NCBI RefSeq assembly: GCF_001293685.1
Contig: NZ_BCAG01000003.1
Span: 558,001-622,000 of the forward strand
From: Desulfatitalea tepidiphila
GTDB lineage: Bacteria; Desulfobacterota; Desulfobacteria; Desulfobacterales; Desulfosarcinaceae
DNA: 64,000 nucleotides
Direction: 5' to 3'
Position 1 is the first letter of the stretch. Each line of letters starts with the position of its first letter. Of this stretch, positions 46,111 to 54,608 are shown piece after piece. The position numbers and the translations under genes were made by a program. The notes under the pieces are model-generated. The model made no database searches, was not told where the DNA came from, and saw only the letters and a program-made list of their open reading frames with translations.

Positions 46111-46224
46111 CAGCAGTAAACGAGGGATTGTCCTGAGCGATTAGTCTTGGGATGATCTCTCGCTTATTTGAGCGGATTTTATGCCGATGAGAATTTTGAT
46201 GTGTGAAAATTATAGTAAAAAAAT

Positions 46225-46673
46225 GAAGAGCGTTGCTCTTCCCAAAGCTGCTTGCTGCTAAAAATAATAATCCCCGCAGATTTAGATTAATAAAATTAAA
46301 ACGGATTAAAATGTTTTTAATCCCATAAATAAACTGATTCCAATATCTTACAACGAAAATTAAAAGATTAACTCACTTTATATCCCAAATACTCAAAAGT
46401 ATAAAAATAATACAATATATAAAAAAGCATATATATAGTATAAAAGTTCAGATCTTCGTTAATCTTTTAATTTTTCAACTACTATATTGTTATTATTCCA
46501 AATAATAGATTAAAAGAGTTTTTTAAATAACTTCACATTTTTTAATCTCACCGAGATGGCATCTACAGTTTATCAGCAGCTAATCATTGGTCACATATTC
46601 ATTTATCCTCGTATATCGTCTCAAGATTAAAGTTTTTAAAGCAGCAGCGACTTTGGGAAAAGCAACGCTTTTC
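46225..46673. repeat. Inverted-repeat-bounded AT-rich segment with GATTAA repeats (candidate replication origin)
   Basis: Arms of 34 and 33 nt (46225-46258; 46641-46673) are inverted copies, and each begins with its own perfect 7-bp hairpin: GAAGAGC/GCTCTTC on the left and GAAAAGC/GCTTTTC on the right, a compensated base change. Between them lie eight GATTAA motifs on either strand (46285, 46304, 46317, 46366, 46459, 46508, 46542, 46625), three of them extended to GATTAAA plus a T-run. There is no gene. It sits directly after the primase-helicase gene, as expected for an origin, but a foldback transposon is an alternative. Confidence 0.6.
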
Positions 46674-46851
46674 AAACTATCTCTAAAATGGGTTGCGAAT
46701 ATTAGATTTCAGCTAACCTAAATTATTTTTAATAAATTCGGGCATCTTGCTTAGGGCTATAATTATTATTAAAGTTCTTTTGAATAGTGACGACTATTAA
46801 GAAAAGGAATCGGATATTTGCCAAAAATAAAATGAAAAGTAAGAGGTTTCT

Positions 46852-47385
46852 ATGAAAAACCAGTGCAACAACAAAAAAGTTGAAATTATTGCTGCAGCAG
46901 TGATTAAAAAATTTAAAGAAATGAATGTACCACTTGAAAAGTCTAAGAAAGAAAATAACTATATTTCTCTTTTTTCGCCTATAATGATTTCGGTAGTCGA
47001 TTGCCAGGTTTTAATTGGAATCGATACTAAAAAAGAAATTATAGGTATTAACATACAATATAAAAAGCAGTTAGAGGAAAACGATATACCTATAATGGTT
47101 GAATTTGCAAACTATTATAACAAATTATATTCTACAGTTGGGTTCGCAACTTTTGATCCAGAGAATACTATCATTCAATTTAAGGCAGGGGTTGAATTAT
47201 TTCCGGGCAAAATTGATACTAATCATTTAGAGGCATGTTATAATTCTATTTATAGTGACGCAATTAGATATTTTGCATTTATTGAAAATACGAAGGACTC
47301 AGGTTACAGTGCGAAAGAATTAATGTCGAAATTTTGTGGATACAAAACTGATATCCCTTCAGCCGTAGAAGCCAAAATGAATTAA
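46852..47385 (+). CDS. YbjN / secretion-chaperone-like protein A
   Basis: 177 residues, AT-rich gene, AGAGG ribosome site. The order of strands and helices (IMISVVDCQVLIGIDTKKEI, FANYYNKLYSTVGFATFDPE, NTIIQFKAGVELFPGKIDTN, then a C-terminal helix) resembles the YbjN/type III chaperone-like fold; this is pattern inference without a family signature. It is followed 16 nt later by a second gene of similar layout. Confidence 0.55.
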   Translation: MKNQCNNKKVEIIAAAVIKKFKEMNVPLEKSKKENNYISLFSPIMISVVDCQVLIGIDTKKEIIGINIQYKKQLEENDIPIMVEFANYYNKLYSTVGFATFDPENTIIQFKAGVELFPGKIDTNHLEACYNSIYSDAIRYFAFIENTKDSGYSAKELMSKFCGYKTDIPSAVEAKMN

Positions 47386-47401
47386 TACTTAGGAGATAAA
47401 A

Positions 47402-47980
47402 GTGGACCAGAATAAATTAATGGCAAATACCAAAATGTTAGAAGAATGTTTCAAAAAGTTTGATCTGGAAATTGTAAATAAAAAAAATCAGACTGTTACT
47501 GGTATTAACCATACCGAATTTTCATCTTCCATTTTTGTAAACGGAGCAGGGCAGCAGACGTTCAATGCAAAATATTATCATGAGCTTAATATGATTGAAG
47601 TTTGTTTTTATTTGAAGTTAGACTTTGAATCGAGGCTCAGAGAGGCAATTGCCCATCTATTAAATCTTATTAATTCTTTAAGAAATGACTCTTTTTGGGC
47701 GATTTGCAGTTGCTGCAACGAGATAGAAATGAGATACGCAACTAGGATAAAAGATGTTATTTCAAAAAGCTATCTTGAAAGAATGTTTAAAAAATCATTA
47801 TTCCTTGCAAAAACGTTTACCCCACTGATTCTCCATCTGATCGCATCTAAAGATGATCCATATCAATTGTCGAAGGAATTCTTTTTAAACAATAGATATT
47901 TGGCTATGAGGCGAATTATAGCAAAATACGATGAAAAGAATCCAAATGTTGTCTATATCGATGAAATGGCCCTTGATTGA
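47402..47980 (+). CDS. YbjN / secretion-chaperone-like protein B
   Basis: 192 residues from GTG 47402 with AGGAGA upstream. Layout parallels protein A: strands around FSSSIFVNGAG and NMIEVCFYLKLDFESRLREA, helix AHLLNLINSLRND, strands WAICSCCNEIEMRYATRI, then helices. Low sequence identity to A. Probably forms a unit with A; function unknown. It is the last gene before the IS481 insertion. Confidence 0.55.
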   Translation: MDQNKLMANTKMLEECFKKFDLEIVNKKNQTVTGINHTEFSSSIFVNGAGQQTFNAKYYHELNMIEVCFYLKLDFESRLREAIAHLLNLINSLRNDSFWAICSCCNEIEMRYATRIKDVISKSYLERMFKKSLFLAKTFTPLILHLIASKDDPYQLSKEFFLNNRYLAMRRIIAKYDEKNPNVVYIDEMALD

Positions 47981-48298
47981 ATATTGTGATATGCATATGC
48001 TTCCTAAAGTTTAGATGGACATTAGTAGCTGTATTCTTTTCTATCGGATTTTTTTCACTCATTGCGGCCGCAGATATCCGTCGATGAAACGATAATGAAG
48101 AAATAAAGATCGGCGATGATTCTCCGGTTGGATATCATAAACTAAAGCATTTCACCGGAAGGCGATGAAGAACATGATCGTAAATGATAAAAGATTGGTT
48201 TAGGATCTTTCTGACTATCTTAACATCTTAACTGAATTAGTTAAGATCTTCCCGGACACCTTACCGAAAAAATAGTTTGGAACTCGGTGTAGGGGCGG

Positions 48299-48334
48299 CA
48301 TAGCCGGGGGGACCATAAAATCCCCCCGGCTATG
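48299..48334. terminator. Strong hairpin upstream of the transposase
   Basis: CATAGCCGGGGGGA (48299-48312) and TCCCCCCGGCTATG (48321-48334), perfect 14-bp stem. No T-tract; it could block read-through or sequester the leader of the transposase mRNA. A TATAAT (48357-48362) follows. Confidence 0.55.
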
Positions 48335-48404
48335 GCGGCCCGGTCGCTCTCTCGGTTATAATCGTTGTTGCCCAACAACCAACCGTAACCGAAAGGAGCC
48401 GACC

Positions 48405-49439
48405 ATGACCGCCAAATCCAAATTAGCACAGAAACGATTGACCTTGCTACAGCTTGCCGAAAAGCTCGGAAACGTATCCAAGGCGTGCCAGATGCACAAA
48501 GTCTCTCGAAGCCAATTTTATGAATATAAACGAGCCTTTCAGCTCCACGGGCTGGACGACCTCATAGACAAGCCGCCGATCCCGGGATCGCATCCAAACG
48601 AACTGACCGATGAAGTGAAACAAAAGATCATCGATCTGTCCTTAAAGCATCCAACTTATGGCCAGCAGCGCATTGCCGACCAGCTGGCCCTTGAAGGGAT
48701 CTCAGTGTGTGCCACCTCGGTGCGCAATCTATGGATCAAACAAGATCTGGAAACGCGCTACAAACGTTTGCTGCGCCTTGAAGATGTACACGCTGAAAAA
48801 GGCTTTGAACTGACCGAGCAGCAAATCCGGCTGATTGAAAAGGCCAATCCGTGTTTCAAGGAACGTCATGTGGAAAGCAGCTACCCTGGCCAATTGTTGT
48901 GTCAGGACACCTTCTATGTGGGCCGCTTAAAGGGCGTTGGCCGCATCTACCTGCAAGCAGTGGTGGATACCTATGGCAGCTTCGGCTTTGCCAAGCTGTA
49001 TACCAGCAAGCGCCCAGAGACGGCCGTGGACGTGCTCTATGATCGCGTCCTGCCTTTTTACCAGCAACATGGGCTGCCCATCGAAGCGATCCTGACCGAC
49101 AATGGCACCGAGTACAAGGGCCGGCCGATGATCCACCTGCATGAAATCTTTCTTGAGTTCAACGACATCGAACACCGCACCACCAAAGTGGGAAACCCCA
49201 GGACCAACGGCTTTGTAGAACGATTTAACCGCACATTGCTCGATGAGTTCTTTAGATCCTGCTTTCGCAAAAAACTGTATGAGTCGGTGCAAGCCCTTCA
49301 AACAGACCTGGATGCTTGGCTGCACCATTACAACTATGAGCGCCCCCACCGCGGCTATCGTAACCTGGGGCGCAGACCATTTGAAACCATTGAAAACGGA
49401 AAAATGGAACGAGAAAAAGTGATGGAGAAAGCCGCTTAA
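48405..49439 (+). CDS. IS481-family transposase
   Basis: 344 residues, intact. N-terminal HTH (LLQLAEKLGNVSKACQMHKVS), HTH_29/winged unit (about 60-110), and the DDE integrase core: CQDTFYVGRLKG (first Asp), ILTDNGTEYKG (second Asp), and GFVERFNRTLLDEF (Glu), with RPHRGYRNLGRRP at the end. GAAAGGAG precedes the ATG. Catalytic residues are complete. Confidence 0.92.
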   Translation: MTAKSKLAQKRLTLLQLAEKLGNVSKACQMHKVSRSQFYEYKRAFQLHGLDDLIDKPPIPGSHPNELTDEVKQKIIDLSLKHPTYGQQRIADQLALEGISVCATSVRNLWIKQDLETRYKRLLRLEDVHAEKGFELTEQQIRLIEKANPCFKERHVESSYPGQLLCQDTFYVGRLKGVGRIYLQAVVDTYGSFGFAKLYTSKRPETAVDVLYDRVLPFYQQHGLPIEAILTDNGTEYKGRPMIHLHEIFLEFNDIEHRTTKVGNPRTNGFVERFNRTLLDEFFRSCFRKKLYESVQALQTDLDAWLHHYNYERPHRGYRNLGRRPFETIENGKMEREKVMEKAA

Positions 49440-49489
49440 TATTCTCCTCCCGAGAGAGTGAATTGTTCGGGAAGATTTTGACTTTTACA

Positions 49490-49780
49490 TCTTAACACCT
49501 TGTGCCGTGAAATTTTTACCCGAGAAACCGGCCACACATGGCGTACCCTCTTTTGAGACAAATTTCCCTCGTTGTCCCATCTTCAAAATGATTGGCACCG
49601 GCCCGTCAATACAGCTTTCTATTCCCTTCTAACATTCTGTTATAATATCCTATTCTATTATTTCATTGACATAACAAAGCCATAGCGCTACGTATCACAC
49701 GATCCCTGCTCCAAATTCATAGCTATAAATCAGATGACAAAGGATCGCCCAGTAGCGTATGAATAGAATTATTTCAATGC
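49490..49780. other. Intergenic, right of the IS; no gene
   Basis: Begins with the TCTTAAC duplication. Contains no recognisable tRNA fragment or integrase-type attachment core. It includes GATGGGACAA (minus strand, near 49575), shared with the 9-mer repeats at 39253. Confidence 0.35.
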
Positions 49781-50173
49781 CTATTTTACCGTGATGACCG
49801 GGCAATGGGCGTTTAAAATCAGGTACTGGGCAGTGGAACCGAAAAACAACTTGCTCACCTTGGATCGCTTTCGAATACCAATTACGATTTCATCGATCCC
49901 CTTTTCCCTCGCATAGGAGACCAAGTCCTCACCCGGCGTCATTCCGCGCACCAGTAGTTGCGTTTCGCATCCGATGCCTTCACTGGTCAATTTATCTTTT
50001 CCGTTTTTCAACCCGGTCTCGAGATTCTGAATATCTTTTTGCTCGTCTTCGGTTCCTTTTTCCATAGAAGCCACTAAATGTAATTTGGCCTTAAATGCAT
50101 GGGCATACTTGATTGACACATCCAACGCTGCTCTCGATCCATCGGATCCATCATAACAAACCATGATTTTCAT
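49781..50173 (-). CDS. Universal stress protein (UspA family)
   Basis: 130 residues, single domain. N-terminus MKIMVCYDGSDGSRAAL and the C-terminal GIRKRSKVSKLFFGSTAQYL, in which the first Gly positions of the ATP loop are partly changed (G-x-R-K instead of G-x-x-G), so ATP binding is less certain than in the copy at 7534. AAGGAG precedes the ATG. Stands alone between the IS and the catabolic cluster. Confidence 0.85.
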   Translation of the reverse strand: MKIMVCYDGSDGSRAALDVSIKYAHAFKAKLHLVASMEKGTEDEQKDIQNLETGLKNGKDKLTSEGIGCETQLLVRGMTPGEDLVSYAREKGIDEIVIGIRKRSKVSKLFFGSTAQYLILNAHCPVITVK

Positions 50174-50494
50174 ATTTGCAACTCCTTAGATCCTTTTTTG
50201 TACCCGGCCGATAATTTGAATATATACCCATTCTCCATTGCAACTTTGCATGGCCACAAAAAAAATCAATTGGTTAAGAAGATTGTAACTATTGGATGCG
50301 TAATTATAAATGATGCAATGAATAAACTTGAGATCGACATTTTAAGTAAGCGCCTTTTTTTTTAAGGTATTGAAAACAAAGAAGTGTTGAAAAAATGTAC
50401 TGGGTAGAGATGCTGCCACCGAACGGATTTACAATATAATTCCTTCTATGTATCCTGCGTGGCTGATTTACCAGTCTAACCAGAAATAATAGAG
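50174..50494. other. Intergenic, no gene
   Basis: AT-rich 320 bp between the Usp gene and the first crotonase gene; the Usp promoter should be here but no convincing match was found. No clear terminator for the crotonase operon. Confidence 0.3.
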
Positions 50495-51295
50495 TTATCG
50501 GCCCTTGAAGGTCGGGTTGCGTTTCTCATGAAAGGCTGCCACACCCTCCATTACGTCATCGCAGTAATTGGTCACAAGTGTTCCGAGAGCGGCATCTTCC
50601 AACGCATTTTCGAGATCCATTTGCATCTGCTTGTACATCATCCTTTTTGTGATCCTCATGGCGATTGGAGGGCCTGCGGCGAGTCTTTTTGCCCATTCCC
50701 AGGCCACAGACATAAGATTTTCAACCGTCGTCACTTCATGCACCAGGCCAAGTTCTTTGGCTTTTTGGGCCGGGTAAATTTCAGAAAACAACGACATCTT
50801 CAGCGCATTCGCCAAGCCCATCACCCTCGGGAAAATCCATGCACCTCCTTCGTCTGGCATAAGCGCGAATCTGAGGCTCGTATCGCCCAATTTAGCGCTT
50901 TCAGCTGCAATTCGAAAATCGCAACACAATGCCAGCGTTAATCCCCCTGCAACAGCGGCGCCGTTAATTGCAGCCACCGTGGGTTTATCGAAACGCCAAA
51001 GGAACCTTACTATTTGATGGAAATTTTCGCGCATTTCGAGCATTGATTCAAGACGGTGGCCTCGGTAGCGTTCCGGATATCGATAGTCAGCTGAAACCTC
51101 CCCCCCGGAACAAAATCCACGACCGGCACCGGTAATGATGACCGCGCGCACCTCATCGTCATCGCGTGCGTTCGAAAGGGCCGTTATTATTTCATGAACC
51201 ATGACTTCCGAATAGGCGTTCATTTTCTCAGGGCGGTTCATTGTAATGGTGGCGACGTGCTTCTCCTTTGAGCATATTATTTGGCTATATTCCAT
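50495..51295 (-). CDS. Crotonase-fold (enoyl-CoA hydratase/isomerase family) protein 1
   Basis: 266 residues, GGAGGT ribosome site. Oxyanion-hole motifs GAGRGFCSGGEV and NGAAVAGGLTLAL are present. The two catalytic Glu positions of true enoyl-CoA hydratase are Thr and Ser here. Instead an Asp sits in FALMPDEGGAW, the position of the catalytic Asp in PaaG-type and related isomerases. So an isomerase or other CoA-ester rearrangement is more likely than simple hydration. Last gene of the leftward cluster, 66 nt after crotonase 2. Confidence 0.85.
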   Translation of the reverse strand: MEYSQIICSKEKHVATITMNRPEKMNAYSEVMVHEIITALSNARDDDEVRAVIITGAGRGFCSGGEVSADYRYPERYRGHRLESMLEMRENFHQIVRFLWRFDKPTVAAINGAAVAGGLTLALCCDFRIAAESAKLGDTSLRFALMPDEGGAWIFPRVMGLANALKMSLFSEIYPAQKAKELGLVHEVTTVENLMSVAWEWAKRLAAGPPIAMRITKRMMYKQMQMDLENALEDAALGTLVTNYCDDVMEGVAAFHEKRNPTFKGR

Positions 51296-51361
51296 TCGCG
51301 GACCTCCATCCCGATATTCTCAATCTTAATATGCGGCTGCTGGGTTCAAAGGACCCACTGT

Positions 51362-52189
51362 TCACTTCAAGGAGATTTTCTTGAATTTGGGTGGCCGTTT
51401 TTCTATAAATGATGCGATGCCCTCTTTGAAGTCACCACGCACCATGCTTTCCTCCATCAAGTGGGAAGTCTCCTGCATTGCCTCTCCCAACTGCATGTTG
51501 AGGTGCCGGTAAACTTGCCGTTTCATTGCCATCAGAGACATGGGAGCCGTCGTATTTGCCAGATGCTCGATATAATTGATCGATTCCTCGATCAACCTTT
51601 CGGGTTTAAAAACCCGATCCACCAAGCCGATCTGGAAAGCTTCTGCCGCATCCACCTTGCGGGAGCTCCACAGCAGATCGAGCGCCCGCGAAGGATGGAC
51701 GATCCTTGGTAGTATCCAGCTCTGTCCATGCTCAGCTACAAGTCCACGAGGAGAAAAGGATGTCAGAAACTTCGCATTTTCCGAGGCAAATCGCAGATCG
51801 CAAAAAAGAGAGAGTGACATGCCCAGCCCGACGCAGGCGCCGTTTACGGCGGCAATTATCGGTTTTCGAACGGACAGCAAGTAAGTAAGCCCAGGCCCAA
51901 AATTATCACCCATCGTCTTGTCGCCCGGGCTGACCTTGATCGTGTCTGATTGGCTTCCTTTTCCGTCTTGCTGCAGTTGATTAAGTGTATTCATGTCCAC
52001 GCCAGCGCAAAAACCTCTGCCCGCTCCCGTAACGACAATGCCCGTTACATTCTCGAGGCCCTCGGCTTCTTGGACAGCATATCCGAATTCATCGATCATC
52101 GGATAGGTAAAGGCGTTGAGGCTTTCAGGCCTGTTTAGCGTAACAATGGCTGCATGTCCGACAAATTCGAGCTTTATCGATTCGTACAT
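51362..52189 (-). CDS. Crotonase-fold protein 2
   Basis: 275 residues, GGAGG ribosome site. GAGRGFCAGVDMN and NGACVGLGMSLSLFCDLRFA give the CoA-binding and oxyanion-hole parts. The hydratase Glu positions are Ser and Phe; RGLVAEHGQSWILPR has a Glu in the column where PaaG has Asp. A Glu here is typical of a large unassigned subgroup. It acts on a CoA thioester in the cytoplasm; the reaction cannot be named. Confidence 0.85.
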   Translation of the reverse strand: MYESIKLEFVGHAAIVTLNRPESLNAFTYPMIDEFGYAVQEAEGLENVTGIVVTGAGRGFCAGVDMNTLNQLQQDGKGSQSDTIKVSPGDKTMGDNFGPGLTYLLSVRKPIIAAVNGACVGLGMSLSLFCDLRFASENAKFLTSFSPRGLVAEHGQSWILPRIVHPSRALDLLWSSRKVDAAEAFQIGLVDRVFKPERLIEESINYIEHLANTTAPMSLMAMKRQVYRHLNMQLGEAMQETSHLMEESMVRGDFKEGIASFIEKRPPKFKKISLK

Positions 52190-52251
52190 GACATCCTCCG
52201 GTTAAAAATGAGTTATTATTCGTAACCCATCAAGTCGAGGCACCCTCGGCA

Positions 52252-53073
52252 TCAACGTCCTGGAAACTTCGGCGGACGTTTTTCAAGAAAGGCTTGTACA
52301 CCTTCTTTGAAGTCTTCCGTCATGCCGCAACGGAGGTGTGTCTCGGCTTCGCGATCCAGCATGGTCCTGAAGTCCGCTGTTGCGGAGAGGTTAATATTGG
52401 CCTTCATGTAGCGGAAACTCGTCTGAGCCCCATGCGCGATGTGTGCCGCCACTTCGGTGACGCGGGCCTGAAAGTCCTCCTGCCGGACCACCTGGTTCAC
52501 CAGTCCTATCCGGTGGGCTTCGGCCGCGTCTATGATGCTCGAAAGAAAAAACAACTCTTTTGCCTTCGGGCCACCCACGTATTGCGCCAGCAACCAGCTG
52601 GTCCCAAAATCGCCCCCGAGGCCCACACTTGCGTAAGCAGCCCCGAATTTGGATTTATCAGAGCAAATGCGCAGATCACATGCCAGGCAGATGCCCAGAC
52701 CCGCGCCCATGGCAGGCCCGTTTACGGCGGCAATCGTCACCTTGGGCATATTGTAGAGTAGCCAGGAAAGCTCCTGTTCCTGCCGCAGGCCGTCGACATG
52801 CTGCTCCAGCGTCGAGCCCGCAAGCAGGTCCCCATTCTCCTTGCCCATCTTGGAAATGTCTCCCCCCACACAAAAGCCTCGGCCGGCGCCTGTTACCACA
52901 ACCGCACCCACATTGGGGTCAACGCTCCACTTTTTTAAAACTTCGATGGCTTGGAACTCCATTTGAGGGCTGAGCGCATTCAGTTTTTGTGGTTGATTGA
53001 GGGTCAACGTTGCTACTCTTTCGTTAACCTCTGTCAGGATTAGATCATCGGGTTGAGCAGGTTTATCTTTCAT
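52252..53073 (-). CDS. Crotonase-fold protein 3
   Basis: 273 residues, AAGGGG ribosome site. GAGRGFCVGGDISK and NGPAMGAGLGICLACDLRI are conserved. The hydratase Glu positions are Gly and Tyr; VGLGGDFGTSWLLAQ keeps an Asp in the PaaG column. Starts about 195 nt after the end of the CoA-transferase pair and ends 63 nt before crotonase 2. Likely part of the same catabolic sequence acting on the CoA ester made by the transferases. Confidence 0.85.
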   Translation of the reverse strand: MKDKPAQPDDLILTEVNERVATLTLNQPQKLNALSPQMEFQAIEVLKKWSVDPNVGAVVVTGAGRGFCVGGDISKMGKENGDLLAGSTLEQHVDGLRQEQELSWLLYNMPKVTIAAVNGPAMGAGLGICLACDLRICSDKSKFGAAYASVGLGGDFGTSWLLAQYVGGPKAKELFFLSSIIDAAEAHRIGLVNQVVRQEDFQARVTEVAAHIAHGAQTSFRYMKANINLSATADFRTMLDREAETHLRCGMTEDFKEGVQAFLEKRPPKFPGR

Positions 53074-53267
53074 CTTTTCCCCTTACTTTTGAAGAAAAAC
53101 TCAAGTTAAAGTTTCAGCTCTTTTAAATCGAGTGTGCATTTTATAAAGATCCATTCGTTTACATCAGCGCCGGTTTATTCACATCGCTGAGCAGCCCTGT
53201 GCGCTCAACCGCATTTTCGATCACGGCTGCCAAAAAAAAAGCCTATGAATTTTAAGCCTAATGATCC

Positions 53268-54608
53268 TCATTTCCGATCTTTCCAAATGTAATCGTTGTC
53301 TGCCCCCAGAGCAGTCATGAGTCTGTTAATCCTGGTTGGAGTTTCAGACATTCGCGGTGGCAGTGCCGGAAGAGTGATAATACCTGCCCCTTGGGCCTCG
53401 ATATCCACAAAGCTTCTGCGTATCTCCCAATGTTTATCCGCCGCAGCTTCCTGAGGGGTTCGCGTTTCGACCACCATTGGAAAACCTTTGGAGCGCAGTT
53501 TATCTCGAGCCGCTTTCGCGCCATAAGCAAACGTCTTGTCGAAGAGTTCTTTACGAGTGAACTTGGCGATTTCTTTTTTTATCTCGCGCTCGAGTTCATT
53601 TAGTTTTTCGGGGTCATCCGCGATTCGATCGAAAAGAAAGCGCCAATCATCTTCCAGATCCCATCTTCCAAGAATTTTGAGCAATCCCCGAAAATCGCTA
53701 TCTGATGAAGCCGCCACGGTCACATAACCGTCCTTGGCCTTGTAATACCCATAAGGGAACAGGCACCAGTCGAAATTACCGATGCGCTTGCGCGGTTCCT
53801 CATTGGTAAAGCCCCATACCAGCGAGAAAGGCTGCCAGGTGGACAGGGCATCATAGGTGGCCACATCGACCATCTGTCCACGACCCGTTTTGATCCTAAA
53901 AAGCAGGGCGGTCAGAATGCCGGCAACGGCAACGGCTGCGCTCGTGTAGGCAGCCGTCCAGATTCCAGCCCTTAAAGGAAAATTGTATGGCTCTGGTGCC
54001 TCAGGACTCCCTGTCAAAGCCGGATATCCGGATTCGGCCTGGGCTGTCAGATCGGTATCCGGAATATTGCGAGCTTCTTTGGCTTTGGAGGTAAAGTGCC
54101 CGTAAGGGCTGAGTGCCGCATAGATCAGGCCGGGGTTGAGTTCACACATACTGCGGTAACCTGCACCGTGAAAATCCAAATAGCCCGGCTGCATTGCATC
54201 GATGACGATATCCGATTTGGACGCTAAACTAATAATTTTTTCCAAACCAGCGGCTTCTTCGATATCAGCTGTAACCAGGCATTTGTTTCTGCTTTCCATG
54301 ACGAACGGGATACCGGCGCCGTTCAGGTATATGCCACTGTAAGTGGCCTCGCGGGCGGGATCTCCGCCCTGGGGTTCGATCTTGATGACGTGGGCACCCA
54401 TTTCGCCGAGCATTGCCCCACATATTAATCCCGGAAAATTGGCGCTTCCCAGTTCGATGACATTCAGCCCATCGAGGGGACCTTTCTTAGCAGCATCCGG
54501 GGCCATCATTTGTTTCAATAGATTGTTGAAGCTGTCCAGGTGATCGCGGGTCTTTTTCCCGGTCATGTGTTTGGAAAAAACTTGTTCTTTTTTTTCCACG
54601 GGGATCAT
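53268..54608 (-). CDS. Class III (CaiB/BaiF) CoA-transferase subunit without the catalytic Asp
   Basis: 446 residues. DGLNVIELGSANFPGLICG, MGAHVIKIEPQGGDPAR, and GILTALLFRIKTGRGQMVDV identify a family III CoA-transferase. In active members an Asp stands about 22 residues before GRGQ. Here that stretch reads RAGIWTAAYTSAAVAVAG with no acidic residue. Its ATG overlaps the stop of the next CoA-transferase gene (ATGA), so the two are coupled and probably form a heteromer, as in BbsEF. It would be the non-catalytic partner. Confidence 0.85.
   Translation of the reverse strand: MIPVEKKEQVFSKHMTGKKTRDHLDSFNNLLKQMMAPDAAKKGPLDGLNVIELGSANFPGLICGAMLGEMGAHVIKIEPQGGDPAREATYSGIYLNGAGIPFVMESRNKCLVTADIEEAAGLEKIISLASKSDIVIDAMQPGYLDFHGAGYRSMCELNPGLIYAALSPYGHFTSKAKEARNIPDTDLTAQAESGYPALTGSPEAPEPYNFPLRAGIWTAAYTSAAVAVAGILTALLFRIKTGRGQMVDVATYDALSTWQPFSLVWGFTNEEPRKRIGNFDWCLFPYGYYKAKDGYVTVAASSDSDFRGLLKILGRWDLEDDWRFLFDRIADDPEKLNELEREIKKEIAKFTRKELFDKTFAYGAKAARDKLRSKGFPMVVETRTPQEAAADKHWEIRRSFVDIEAQGAGIITLPALPPRMSETPTRINRLMTALGADNDYIWKDRK

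Larger units (their letters stand above)
48233..49489. mobile_element. IS481-family insertion sequence, complete
   Basis: 1257 bp. Imperfect terminal repeats: left starts TGAATTAGTTAAGATCTTCC; the right end read inwards starts TGTAAAAGTCAAAATCTTCC; similarity continues through CCCGRACA. Flanked by a 7-bp direct duplication TCTTAAC (48226-48232 and 49490-49496). Contains one intact transposase. The intact ends and duplication imply a fairly recent insertion. Confidence 0.85.

Noticed and set aside
46225-46673. Retron or diversity-generating element suggested by the structured AT-rich region
   Set aside because: No reverse transcriptase gene is present anywhere nearby and no template/variable repeat pair was seen.
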